In this document: positions 19,561 through 28,606 of the stretch, piece after piece
Numbering within the stretch: position 1 is the stretch's first letter
How the letters are laid out: every line of letters begins with the position of its first letter
NCBI GenBank assembly: GCA_007128345.1
Contig: SKXS01000024.1
Coordinates: forward strand, 1 to 34,284
Source of the DNA: Spirochaetia bacterium
Lineage (GTDB): Bacteria; Spirochaetota; Spirochaetia; PWKH01
DNA: 34,284 bases
Reading direction: 5' to 3'
The notes under the pieces: generated by a model
Databases searched by the model: none
What the model was told of the DNA's origin: nothing
What the model saw: the letters and a program-made list of their open reading frames with translations, nothing else
Translations under genes and position numbers: made by a program

Positions 19561-20919
19561 CTATGTTCGCTCCTTTGGTGGAGCAGCTGCAAGAGATGCT
19601 CCGAGACTGCGGTTGTCACCGGCACCCATAGTAATAAACAAATCACCGGGTTTCAAGAACCCCGCAAGGAATATCCGTGCGGTTTCATAGTCAGGGAAAA
19701 ACCGTGAGTCCCTCACCAGGTCTGCCAGGTCAGCCCCGGAAAGCCCGCCTGCCGGAGGTTTCTCCCTGCTGGGCTGGTAGATTTCCTGGATGCATACTGC
19801 ATCTGCCGCACTGAGGGCCTGGGCAAATTCATGAAGAAACGCCTTGGTCCTGGAAACGGTATGGGGAACAAAGTCAACCACCAGCCGTCGACGGGGATAC
19901 CGCTGCCGGAAAGCAGTGAGGGTTGCCTCAATCTCCCGGGGATGGTGCGCATAGTCATCATAAAACAGCACACCGCCGGATTCGCCGATACGCTCGCATC
20001 TCCTCACAGCGCCTGGATACGACGCTATCCCCTGGATGACTTCCAGCAGTTCCTGTCCATTGAGTTCACTGCCCCGGTGCGTCCGCATCCAGGCATTGCA
20101 GGCCAGCAAAGCCCCGAGCCCATCTTCTGCGATATGGTCACCGGGAACTGTGAAGGTGCACTCATGGCCCCAGGGCTCAAACCGGTAGCGGCCTGCCTCC
20201 CGGTCTACCGGGATAACCGCATACTCTGATGAGCCGCCGTAGCTTACGCGGGCTGCGGCGGCGGGTCCGATCTGATTATATGCATCCTCATGGATCACCA
20301 GCGTGCCCGACACCTTGCCGCAAAATTCCCTGAATGCCTGACGATATGCCTCCTGGTCACGATAGCAGTCCACATGATCGTAGTCCACCGAGGTTACCAA
20401 GGCAATCGCCGGGAGGTAGCGCAGAAAATGCCGGCGGTATTCACATGCTTCAATAACCAGCACCTCGGGAGTGCGGCAGAATGTGATCCCCGATACAGTT
20501 CCGGTGAGTGCTGCGGCCTTGACGCCGGCGGCAAGAAATCCCCTGGCTGTCATGACTGCCGAGGTGGTCTTACCGTGACTTCCCGCCACAAAAACCGACG
20601 GGTATTCCCTGGACAGCTCGGCAAGCGCTTCGGGATACGATTGCATGGGGATACCGTATGCTTCGGCCTGTCTGAGCTCACTGCAGGCATCAGGAGCATA
20701 GGCGGGTGAGTAGATAACTCGGTCTATGGATGTATCAATACGGGAGGAAGTAAACCCTTCGTACACCGGGATCCCGGCTTCTGAAAGCTGCTTCCGGGTA
20801 TAGAATGCGGAAAGAAGATCGCTGCCGGATACTTCGCATCCCTGGGTATGCAGAAACAGGGCCAGGTTGGATAATCCGGTCCCGCAGATGCCGATGCAGT
20901 AAACCTTGGCTCTCTCCAT
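19561..20919 (-). CDS. murC: UDP-N-acetylmuramate--L-alanine ligase
   Basis: VYCIGICGTGLSNLALFLHTQGCEVSGSD, VFVAGSHGKTTSAVMTARGF, FYDDYAHHPREIEATLTAF. Confidence 0.92.
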   Translation of the reverse strand: MERAKVYCIGICGTGLSNLALFLHTQGCEVSGSDLLSAFYTRKQLSEAGIPVYEGFTSSRIDTSIDRVIYSPAYAPDACSELRQAEAYGIPMQSYPEALAELSREYPSVFVAGSHGKTTSAVMTARGFLAAGVKAAALTGTVSGITFCRTPEVLVIEACEYRRHFLRYLPAIALVTSVDYDHVDCYRDQEAYRQAFREFCGKVSGTLVIHEDAYNQIGPAAAARVSYGGSSEYAVIPVDREAGRYRFEPWGHECTFTVPGDHIAEDGLGALLACNAWMRTHRGSELNGQELLEVIQGIASYPGAVRRCERIGESGGVLFYDDYAHHPREIEATLTAFRQRYPRRRLVVDFVPHTVSRTKAFLHEFAQALSAADAVCIQEIYQPSREKPPAGGLSGADLADLVRDSRFFPDYETARIFLAGFLKPGDLFITMGAGDNRSLGASLAAAPPKERT

Positions 20920-20942
20920 GATCCTCCCGGTACCTCAAGAAG

Positions 20943-20964
20943 AACGGGACCATCAGGTCCCGTT
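20943..20964 (-). terminator. Intrinsic terminator-like hairpin
   Basis: AACGGGACC-ATCA-GGTCCCGTT, perfect 9-bp stem downstream of the 60-aa minus-strand gene; followed by TTCTTCTT-type run on the minus strand. Confidence 0.65.
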
Positions 20965-20981
20965 ATGTTTCGCGGATGCAG

Positions 20982-21164
20982 CTATGATGCTTTCTTCGTT
21001 CCGTGCTTGAGTGCAGCGCTGCACTGCTTGCAGACTTTCTGTTTCTTACCGCTGATTTCCCGTTCGTGCAGAAGCTTAATTCCCGTTCTGCTGCACACCG
21101 GGCAGGTTCCCCTTCCTTGCTTCTGCAGTTCGCGAATACCGGCTCCCCTATGTGATTTGGCCAT
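20982..21164 (-). CDS. Small basic zinc-ribbon protein (60 aa)
   Basis: MAKSHRGAGIRELQKQGRGTCPVCSRTGIKLLHEREISGKKQKVCKQCSAALKHGTKKAS; CPVC...CKQC; AAGGAG RBS, own promoter and terminator. Confidence 0.8.
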   Translation of the reverse strand: MAKSHRGAGIRELQKQGRGTCPVCSRTGIKLLHEREISGKKQKVCKQCSAALKHGTKKAS

Positions 21165-21201
21165 AACAACTCCTTAGATCAGTACAACATACGTGTGCAT
21201 G

Positions 21202-21230
21202 ACTATAGTAAGCGGAGAAAAAAAAGTCAA
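21202..21230 (-). promoter_or_regulatory. Strong sigma70-type promoter for the zinc-ribbon gene
   Basis: Minus strand TTGACT-17 bp-TATAGT. Confidence 0.65.
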
Positions 21231-21293
21231 GCGGGATGTGCTGATGCGCCGGGGTCTTTACTTTTGCATCTCCAGGTAGTAGCATGCTCAATT

Positions 21294-21611
21294 ATGACAC
21301 CAAAACAAGTACCGGGCATGGAAGACCTTAAGGAACTCATTGAGGTGTTTGCCGAGATTAACAGCTACGATGAGATGAACAAGCTCTTCAGAGAGCTCTT
21401 CACAGTCAAGGAGATCTACGATGTTGCCCTCAGGTGGCGCCTCATGAAGGATCTGTACCGGAAGGTCCCCCAACGCGAAATAGCCCACGACCTGGGCATA
21501 AGCCTGTGCAAGATAACCAGGGGCTCAAAGATTCTGAAGGAAGATACATCGCAGTGCAGGAAAATTATCGGCACACTGCTCAACGGTGATGAGGCAGGCA
21601 CACAGAAGTGA
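21294..21611 (+). CDS. YerC/YecD family TrpR-like protein
   Basis: ELFTVKEIYDVALRWRLMKDLYRKVPQREIAHDLGISLCKITRGSKIL; start trimmed from 21195 because the upstream part lies in the opposite-strand promoter. Confidence 0.85.
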   Translation: MTPKQVPGMEDLKELIEVFAEINSYDEMNKLFRELFTVKEIYDVALRWRLMKDLYRKVPQREIAHDLGISLCKITRGSKILKEDTSQCRKIIGTLLNGDEAGTQK

Positions 21612-21642
21612 TCCCGGCTCATGTGACCGCATTCACGCCTTT

Positions 21643-22758
21643 CTAGAAGGATATACCGCCGGTGATCCGCAGCTTTGGCAGTTCCCCATCATAGGGATCA
21701 TCTCCGGTTTCGTTAAACAGCGGCAGTGCCGTCGCTGGGATCTGAATGGCTGCGTCGGCGGAGATATGGAGCAGTTCAACCCCGACTCCGAGGGAAAAGG
21801 TCCCCCGTGAAGGTTGTATGGCTCCCACCAGGACATCTGACAGATTTTCCAGCTGCTCAGCATAACCGGCCCGCACAGCGATGCGGTTGTAGTCCGTCAG
21901 GTAGAGACCGCCTTCCACCCCCAGCTGGAGCATTCTCCGGTCATCATCGCCGATATGATCGACGTCAAGAGAACCCATGACCCGAAAGGTATTGATTCTC
22001 CCAAACTGGTCGATTCTCCTGCTCCGCAGTCCTATTCCCACGTTGAGGTCGTCGGTGAGTCCGTTGAATGCGGGAAACTCCCGGTCCTGGGACCAGGCCA
22101 TGAAGTCAAAAAGCTTTTCATGGTACGCACCGACTGATACAATGCCGGTATCAAAGAGGATGCCGGCCTTCATGACCAGCACGTCATAGGCATCTCCTTT
22201 GGGCTCGTAGTCGCTGAGCATCAGATCGAGGGCCAAATCGTATATGGCCCCTATGCTCAGGTTATGCTGACCCATGGAGATGTTATCGGTGACACTCTCC
22301 TTTGAGGCCTGGAGGGATACGCCGAAGGAGAGCATGCCGATTCCCATGGCAGCCCCCACGTCGAGAGTATTGACCTTAGTCACTTCGTACGCGCCGTTAT
22401 TGAAGTCGGAGGGATTCATGTAGTAAGTTGAATGCATGCCGACCCCCCATCCGGGGGCAGTAAATACAAAACGGGGAATAAAGATAGGTGTATACTGCTG
22501 TTCCCCAAAGCTTCGGGGATCAGCATAGTCTTCGTACCCCAGAGTAAATCTGAACCTCCTGTCAGGAATGGTATCCAGTCCTGCGGGGTTCATGAACAAT
22601 GTGTTATGGTCATGGGCTACTGCGGTGTAGGCATGAGAAAGTCCGAATGCCCGGGCATCTCCCGGCGAGGTATAGTGTTCATGCCCTGCAAACAGCAATC
22701 CCGGTACAAGCATACAAAACATGGCGCACACCCATGCGCGAACAATTTTTTTAACCAC
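21643..22758 (-). CDS. Outer-membrane beta-barrel-like protein (FadL/UPF0164-like)
   Basis: Signal peptide VVKKIVRAWVCAMFCMLVPGLLFA; GDARAFGLSHAYTAVAHDHNTLFMNPAGL; alternating C-terminal strands; AGGAG-GTG start. Confidence 0.65.
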   Translation of the reverse strand: MVKKIVRAWVCAMFCMLVPGLLFAGHEHYTSPGDARAFGLSHAYTAVAHDHNTLFMNPAGLDTIPDRRFRFTLGYEDYADPRSFGEQQYTPIFIPRFVFTAPGWGVGMHSTYYMNPSDFNNGAYEVTKVNTLDVGAAMGIGMLSFGVSLQASKESVTDNISMGQHNLSIGAIYDLALDLMLSDYEPKGDAYDVLVMKAGILFDTGIVSVGAYHEKLFDFMAWSQDREFPAFNGLTDDLNVGIGLRSRRIDQFGRINTFRVMGSLDVDHIGDDDRRMLQLGVEGGLYLTDYNRIAVRAGYAEQLENLSDVLVGAIQPSRGTFSLGVGVELLHISADAAIQIPATALPLFNETGDDPYDGELPKLRITGGISF

Positions 22759-22836
22759 GTACAACTCCTGATATGTTTGTGCTACCATACATTAAACTAT
22801 TTACTTGATAAAAAGTTACAAAGAAATGTGAGACTG

Positions 22837-23817
22837 TTATGACTGCCGTTTTGCAAGCCTGTGCAGGAGTCTGCTCAGCGATTCCCGCGCATCGCATGCG
22901 GGGAGCCTGGAAAGCTCCCGATTTGCCTGCTGTTCATAGCTGCGGGCTGTCCGCCGGGCCGCATCCACCCCCCCGATCCTATGTATCTCAGCGATAATCT
23001 CGGGAATCTGCCGGTCTCCGGGGACAGCACCATCAAGCATACGCTTCAGCTTTCCGCTGCGGTCCATCTCCAGGGCGCAGATAAGCGGAAGCGTAGCGAT
23101 GCCTACGGTGAGGTCCTTGCCGACATCCTTTCCCATCCGGTTCGGCCTGCCGGTAATATCAAGTATGTCGTCGTGCATCTGGAAGGAGATGCCCAGGTTG
23201 TATCCGAAACGGGACAAGGCCCGCACCTGTCCGGCATCGAGCTTGCCCGCCGATGCCCCCAGGTAGCAGCTCAGTGAAAAGAGGGCGGCCGTCTTCCCAC
23301 CAATGCGCCGTATGTAACGGCTCTTCGGAATAAAGAAGTTTCCTATCTCGCTGTCCTGGTCGATCTCACTCTCGCACAGCTTTGCCATACGGTCTGACAC
23401 CACTTTGCTGTCGTAGGAACGCTTCATATCCTGAGAGAGGAGCGCGAATGCCCTCACCAGGATATAGTCCCCGGCAACCACGGCCTTGCGGTTTCCGATG
23501 CGCCGATGCAGGGTCTCCTCCCCTCTCCTGGCGGAGGCCTCATCAATGATGTCATCGTGGATAAGTGAAGCAGCGTGGACCAGTTCAATGCCTGCAGCCA
23601 GGGCTGTCACTTCCTCCTGCTGGCTGCTGCCGCTGCCCACCCAGGAAGCAAGGATGAGCAGGGCAGGCCTGAGCATCTTGCCCTGCTGGCTTGCAATGTC
23701 CTGGAGATGCGGCCTGATGTACCCGCGGGCTCCTGAAAGGGTTCCTTTGATGTTGACGCGGACGTGTTCAAGCCACTCAGCAAGCAGTGGGTCCTGGTTC
23801 CAGTACTCGTTGCTCAC
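22837..23817 (-). CDS. Polyprenyl diphosphate synthase family protein
   Basis: LIHDDIIDEASARRGEETLHRRIGNRKAVVAGDY; MHDDILDITGRPNRMGKDVGKDLTVGIATLPLI. Confidence 0.93.
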   Translation of the reverse strand: MSNEYWNQDPLLAEWLEHVRVNIKGTLSGARGYIRPHLQDIASQQGKMLRPALLILASWVGSGSSQQEEVTALAAGIELVHAASLIHDDIIDEASARRGEETLHRRIGNRKAVVAGDYILVRAFALLSQDMKRSYDSKVVSDRMAKLCESEIDQDSEIGNFFIPKSRYIRRIGGKTAALFSLSCYLGASAGKLDAGQVRALSRFGYNLGISFQMHDDILDITGRPNRMGKDVGKDLTVGIATLPLICALEMDRSGKLKRMLDGAVPGDRQIPEIIAEIHRIGGVDAARRTARSYEQQANRELSRLPACDARESLSRLLHRLAKRQS

Positions 23818-23824
23818 GATGCAC

Positions 23825-25828
23825 TTAGCCTTTCTTCCTGAATCTCTTCTTTCGGACTACGGGTTCATCCAGGTAGAGGTACGTCTTGTGGGCAAGCCTG
23901 CAGCCGTTCCACCACTTCTTGATCCACGGCATCACCCAGTAGTCCAAGCCGAAGCACTTGCCTGCGCCTCCAAGCATGACGATGGATACCGCAATGTACC
24001 AGAGAATTTCCTGGCTGGCCAACGCGCCCATGAGCAGCATGAGTGAAAGCCCGATGGACGCAATCGCCGCTGGAAAGGTGAAAAGACCGACAAGGAAGGC
24101 CAGGCCTAAGGCAATTTCCCCGAGCACGATGGACACCTGGAAGAAATACGGCGCCTGGGCAACAAAGGTCTCATTTACCCACTGAAAGATTGCCGTAGGT
24201 TCACTCAGCAGGGGCGGAGCATACTGCGCCACCTCACCGCCGCCTGGGGTTGCCATGGTAAGCGCGTCAGTTGCGGCGGTGACCCCTTCTGCCCCGTTCT
24301 CCCAGGGGGTTGAAGTGGTTACAGCTGACACCCCTTCTGCCCCGTTTTCCAAGGGGGTTGAGCTGGTCACAGCTGACACCCCTTCTGCATCGTTGGCTTC
24401 CCAGGTTGCCCCTGCGGTACCGTCAGCACTTCCCCAGTACACCTTTCCCCCGGTTGTGTCGCTAAGCCAGCCTTGGGGAATCTTCTTGGCTCCTTCAATG
24501 AACCACATAACTCCCAAATACATCCTGAGGAAGGTCAGCCAGTAGGACTGGAGCTTGGCAGTAGCAAGTCCTCCTATGAATGATCGTTTGTTCTTTATAT
24601 CCAGGATCTCATGCTGCAGGTAGCGCCACCATCCGTTGATGCCGCAGGTCGTATGCTGGTAGTAGACATTGACCAGATGCTTCAGCCCCATGGCGAATAT
24701 GCCCGACATGGCTATGCCCATGGTGTACGAGACCGCGTAGCGGCCCCCAATGGACACCATGTACCCGTGGAAATTTGACTTGAATGGTTTAGGCTCCTTG
24801 GCACTGAAGCCAAGTTCCTTGCGTATTTCATAGACCATGCTGTCTACGGCGGTGAAAGCGGTCTGTTCAGCGGCCTCAACTGTCTGGGGAAGCGGAAGCT
24901 CATGCTCAATAAACCATACGGCATCGCCTGCCAGGTAGACTCGGTCGTAATCAACGCTCTTCATGTACTCATTGACCCGCTTCCTGGCCATCATTCCTTC
25001 AGCGAGGGGGAGCTTCTGGGCAAAATCGCTGCCCTTGATGCCGCAGGTCCAGATCACCGTATCGGACTTGATAACCGTCTTGTCCTTCAATGTGATGCTC
25101 CCCGGCTCAGCCTTCACAATGAATGAATTGAGCTTGATCTCCACGCCTTTCTTTTTCAGGTACTTCTCTGCCTTCATGCGGGGCTTTTCCGGCCAGGTAT
25201 TGAGGATCTTGCCGAGGCCTTCAACGGTGATAATCTGTATCTCGTCGGGGTCGGCCTTGAACTCCTTACAGAGGACAGGAATCCATTCAATAAGCTCTCC
25301 CACCATCTCAATACCGGTAAATCCTGCTCCTGCAACCACAAAGGTGAGCATCTGCCTGCGGCGCTCAGGGTCCTTCTCGTAGGAAGCCGCACGTACAGTA
25401 TCCTTGATGTGCTCACGTATCTTCAGGGCATCTGCAAGTCCCCACAGCGAGAACGCGTGCTCCTTGATGCCGGGAATGCCAAAGTCAGAGGACTCCGCTC
25501 CGGTACCCATGAGCAGGTAGTCGTAGCCGTAAGTCTCTGTACTTGAGGTGAGCGTCCGCCCCTCAAAGTCAATGGAAACGATGGTATCCTGCACCACCTT
25601 GACCATGCTGCCGGCGAATATCCGGTCAAAGGATATTTTAACCGATTCCTCCGGGACCCTGCCCCCTGCCAGTTCATGGAGCTCCGTCATGAGTACATGG
25701 AACGGATCCTTGTCTATGAGGGTGATCTCCACCCGGTCGCGCATTTTCTTAAACTGTTTGTGCAGCTTCTTTGCCGCGTGCACTCCTGCATATCCCCCGC
25801 CCAGCACAACTATCTGTATTGGTTTCAT
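23825..25828 (-). CDS. Type II NADH dehydrogenase-like FAD oxidoreductase fused to a DoxX-like membrane domain
   Basis: IQIVVLGGGYAGVHAAKKL; VVAGAGFTGIEMVGEL; RVYLAGDAVWF; C-terminal SYWLTFLRMYLGVMWFIEGAKKI and further TM helices; start at MKPIQ. Confidence 0.88.
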   Translation of the reverse strand: MKPIQIVVLGGGYAGVHAAKKLHKQFKKMRDRVEITLIDKDPFHVLMTELHELAGGRVPEESVKISFDRIFAGSMVKVVQDTIVSIDFEGRTLTSSTETYGYDYLLMGTGAESSDFGIPGIKEHAFSLWGLADALKIREHIKDTVRAASYEKDPERRRQMLTFVVAGAGFTGIEMVGELIEWIPVLCKEFKADPDEIQIITVEGLGKILNTWPEKPRMKAEKYLKKKGVEIKLNSFIVKAEPGSITLKDKTVIKSDTVIWTCGIKGSDFAQKLPLAEGMMARKRVNEYMKSVDYDRVYLAGDAVWFIEHELPLPQTVEAAEQTAFTAVDSMVYEIRKELGFSAKEPKPFKSNFHGYMVSIGGRYAVSYTMGIAMSGIFAMGLKHLVNVYYQHTTCGINGWWRYLQHEILDIKNKRSFIGGLATAKLQSYWLTFLRMYLGVMWFIEGAKKIPQGWLSDTTGGKVYWGSADGTAGATWEANDAEGVSAVTSSTPLENGAEGVSAVTTSTPWENGAEGVTAATDALTMATPGGGEVAQYAPPLLSEPTAIFQWVNETFVAQAPYFFQVSIVLGEIALGLAFLVGLFTFPAAIASIGLSLMLLMGALASQEILWYIAVSIVMLGGAGKCFGLDYWVMPWIKKWWNGCRLAHKTYLYLDEPVVRKKRFRKKG
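24279..24392. repeat. 48-bp (16-aa) imperfect tandem repeat within the NDH-2-like gene
   Basis: Two near-identical 48-bp copies (24279-24326, 24327-24374) plus a partial third; encodes (N)GAEGVSAVTTSTPWE-type repeats. Confidence 0.85.
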
Positions 25829-25886
25829 GTATAACTCCATCTCCTAACCTATGCTTTCTATTCCAAAGTATTATTCTATCGCAGGG

Positions 25887-25915
25887 TTGTCAAGACTTAG
25901 CTTTTTCATCATAAT
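25887..25915 (+). promoter_or_regulatory. Candidate promoter of the apbE-like gene (possibly leaderless)
   Basis: TTGTCA-17 bp-CATAAT ending 6 nt before the ATG at 25922. Confidence 0.55.
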
Positions 25916-25921
25916 TATTTC

Positions 25922-27022
25922 ATGAGTAAATATCACATATTACGCAGCATTAATGTATTATTGTTAATAATATTACCATTGTTGTTTATAATTAACTGTT
26001 CTGACAATAAGAATTCACATAATAGTGCTGCTGTTTCACATAATCCGACGGCGAAAAACCACCTTGCGCTGGGCACAGCCTCCCGGGTTACTATTTATGA
26101 CCAGGAACCTGCACGGGCTGAGGAGATTCTCAAGCGTTCGTTTGCCCGGATTGACGATATTGAAGCGTCCATGACCCTCTACAACTCTGGCAGTGAGATC
26201 GCCAGGGTGAACAGGAACGCCGGAGGTCAGTTCACATCAGTTTCTGAGGAGACCTTTTTGGTCATCACCCAAGCCCTGGAGATAGCCGCTCAGACAGGCG
26301 GCGCTTTTGACCCGACCGTGGGGCCCTTGGTGAAGGCTTGGGGGATCGGATCAGACAACCCTATGATACCCGGAGAACAGGAGATGGCCATGCTCCTGGA
26401 CCTTGTGGACTATCGTGAGGTCGAACTCTCCCGTGAGGGCGGGGATTATCTTGTCAGGCTGAAGCGTCCCGACATGATGCTCGACCTCGGCGGCATAGCA
26501 AAAGGGTACGCCGCTGACGCGGTTAAGGAGGTGATCACGGGGATGGGCTCCTCGAGCGCCCTTATCAACCTGGGGGGAAACATTCTCCTGAAAGGAAGCA
26601 AGCCCGACGGCACACCCTGGAGGATAGGAATCCAGGATCCCGATGCAAACCGGGGAGCCTATGTGCTCATCCTTAATCTGACCTCGGGGACGGTGGTCAC
26701 ATCGGGCACGTATGAGCGGTTTTTCTACGATGCATCCGACCAGCGGTTCCACCACATCCTTGATCCGTGGGACGGATATCCCGTTGAAAACGGGCTGGAA
26801 AGCGTCACGATAGTCACTGAGAATTCCGCGTATGCCGACGGACTCTCCACAGGAGTGTTTGTTCTCGGACTCGAGCGGGGATGGGAGCTTGTGGAGTCGC
26901 TTCCGGGGGTGGATGCCGTGTTCATCACCGAGGATCAGAAGATATATATCACGCCGGGGATCACTTCCTATACGCTTTCAAACCAGGAATTCACTATCCG
27001 CAGCACCCTGCAGTCTCCTTGA
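25922..27022 (+). CDS. apbE: FAD:protein FMN transferase (ApbE), predicted lipoprotein
   Basis: Lipobox LLFIINC; LGTASRVTIYD; GAFDPTVGPLVKAWGIG; DLGGIAKGYAADAV; ALINLGGNIL; HHILDPWDGYP. Confidence 0.93.
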   Translation: MSKYHILRSINVLLLIILPLLFIINCSDNKNSHNSAAVSHNPTAKNHLALGTASRVTIYDQEPARAEEILKRSFARIDDIEASMTLYNSGSEIARVNRNAGGQFTSVSEETFLVITQALEIAAQTGGAFDPTVGPLVKAWGIGSDNPMIPGEQEMAMLLDLVDYREVELSREGGDYLVRLKRPDMMLDLGGIAKGYAADAVKEVITGMGSSSALINLGGNILLKGSKPDGTPWRIGIQDPDANRGAYVLILNLTSGTVVTSGTYERFFYDASDQRFHHILDPWDGYPVENGLESVTIVTENSAYADGLSTGVFVLGLERGWELVESLPGVDAVFITEDQKIYITPGITSYTLSNQEFTIRSTLQSP

Positions 27023-27587
27023 AGTACAGCCATGCACCCCATACCGCCGCAGCTGCAGCGGCACTTATGACGGCAGTCAGCTTCCATGGACCTGCAGCCG
27101 CCTCAACTGCGTCGGGACTATCGGTTTCCATGCGTACAAGCAGCGCATCAAGACTGCTTACTATCTGTCCCGGCTTCAGGGAGAGACGGTGCTGGAGAAA
27201 CTGATTATAGTACGAGAACTGCATGCTCAGCAGCATGCCGATCCTTCCCGGGAACCTGGGCTTCCCTGATACCATGAACCGGGACAGATAGATCAAGGCG
27301 ATGAGGGTGAGGGCCTTGCGCAGTCCGATCTCCAGGGCTCCCTGGGTTATCGGGAGGGACCAGAGGGTGAACAGCACCCGTCCATGGGCCTGCAGAAGGT
27401 TAAGCGCCGTTACCGACACTATCATGATGATGTTCGGGAGCATCCGTATTCGCTCGCCCCGTATGATCTGGAGGATCATGAATATGATCACCTGGGCTGC
27501 CAGCGAGCCTACTGATGAATGGAAAACCACTGCAGGAAGCATCACCAGTCCTGCCGCCATGGGGATATTCCTGCTGCTGATCAACAC
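26994..27587 (-). CDS. EcfT/CbiQ-like membrane protein
   Basis: GTG start after AGGAGG, overlapping the Gx stop; GRVLFTLWSLPITQGALEIGLRKALTLIALIYLSRFMV...LPGRIGMLLSMQFSYYNQF. Confidence 0.6.
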   Translation of the reverse strand: MLISSRNIPMAAGLVMLPAVVFHSSVGSLAAQVIIFMILQIIRGERIRMLPNIIMIVSVTALNLLQAHGRVLFTLWSLPITQGALEIGLRKALTLIALIYLSRFMVSGKPRFPGRIGMLLSMQFSYYNQFLQHRLSLKPGQIVSSLDALLVRMETDSPDAVEAAAGPWKLTAVISAAAAAAVWGAWLYFKETAGCCG

Positions 27588-28123
27588 GGCGCCTCCTGAT
27601 CTGCAAGCCACCGGGAGGATCCCGCAAACTGCTCGGCAAACAGGCCCAGGAGGACCGATGTGACCAGCCCCATAATGAGAAACGGCGGGGCGATCAGCCA
27701 CGCACTGCGGCCGAAAAGCAGCACTCCGGCCAGTATAAGCTGTGAGCTGTTGCTCACCGTAGCCCCTGCTACGCTGATACCGACGAAGGTTATCCGCTTC
27801 CCGCAGGTTCGGTAAAGCAGGTACATCACCAGCGCGCTGGAGAGGGTTCCCGCCAGGGAAAAGAGAAAGACATAGGAGACTAATGTGCCGTGGATGATCC
27901 CCTGGCCAAGTACTTTGAGCACCACCAGGAGGGAATACTCCCGGGTATTCAGGGCGATCAGACCGATCATCACAGCCAGATTCGCAAGTCCTATGCGCAC
28001 AAAGGGCATGGGACGCGGGATGAGGTACTCAACTGTAGACAGAAAGAGTGCAAACGCAGCAAGCATGGCAACGGATCTGATACGCAGTTCCGCTCTGCCT
28101 GATGCCCGGTCAGAATGCGACAT
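27581..28123 (-). CDS. Gx transporter family protein (heptaprenyl diphosphate synthase component I family; EetB-like)
   Basis: ALFLSTVEYLIPRPMPFVRIGLANLAVMIGLIAL; GGAGGTG RBS before ATGTCGCATTC. Confidence 0.85.
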   Translation of the reverse strand: MSHSDRASGRAELRIRSVAMLAAFALFLSTVEYLIPRPMPFVRIGLANLAVMIGLIALNTREYSLLVVLKVLGQGIIHGTLVSYVFLFSLAGTLSSALVMYLLYRTCGKRITFVGISVAGATVSNSSQLILAGVLLFGRSAWLIAPPFLIMGLVTSVLLGLFAEQFAGSSRWLADQEAPC

Positions 28124-28493
28124 CGTCCACCTCCCGCTCTCCTGTTTCAATTCCTTCAATGCGGATGAAGACATCGTTGGGCAGGCAGATAATCCACTGC
28201 CCGATCCTGCTGATTGTCTTCATGGATTCGCAGACCTTGTTCCTGCAGGTTGAGTCCGACACATGCACGCCCCCCTGATGGATGGTTACCTCCGTCGGTC
28301 CCAGGGGTCCCGGGATGCTGACGACAGTGTCTGACTCAATTGAGTAGATCCACTGCTGCCCTGAAGCTTCAATGAGCACCTGGGGCGTGCCCTCCCTTGA
28401 TCCGTATACGGAGAATGCGAGCAGCCCTACGGCAATCACCGTGATTCCTATGATACCTGCATCCAGCAGCGTCAGTCGTTTCATCTCGGCCAT
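28110..28493 (-). CDS. NusG domain II-containing protein (EetA-like)
   Basis: N-terminal TM; VTIHQGGVHVSDSTCRNKVCESMKTISRIGQWIICLPNDVFIRIEG. Confidence 0.88.
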   Translation of the reverse strand: MAEMKRLTLLDAGIIGITVIAVGLLAFSVYGSREGTPQVLIEASGQQWIYSIESDTVVSIPGPLGPTEVTIHQGGVHVSDSTCRNKVCESMKTISRIGQWIICLPNDVFIRIEGIETGEREVDDVAF

Positions 28494-28534
28494 GATATAC
28501 TATATTTTTTTGTTTTAATACAGGGGCAGATATA

Positions 28535-28563
28535 TTGCATGACAAAAACAATTAGCTTATAAT
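28535..28563 (+). promoter_or_regulatory. Sigma70-type promoter of the triple FMN-binding protein
   Basis: TTGCAT-17 bp-TATAAT in an AT-rich intergenic region. Confidence 0.65.
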
Positions 28564-28606
28564 TTTGATATAGTATTATCTATATACGTAATCGGAGGAA
28601 TTTACC

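Noticed and set aside
21195-21293. N-terminal extension of the TrpR-like ORF
   Set aside because: It covers the opposite-strand promoter and the conserved domain begins after ATG 21294.
24279-24392. CRISPR-like or IS-associated repeat
   Set aside because: In-frame contiguous 48-bp repeat with no spacers, inside a CDS.
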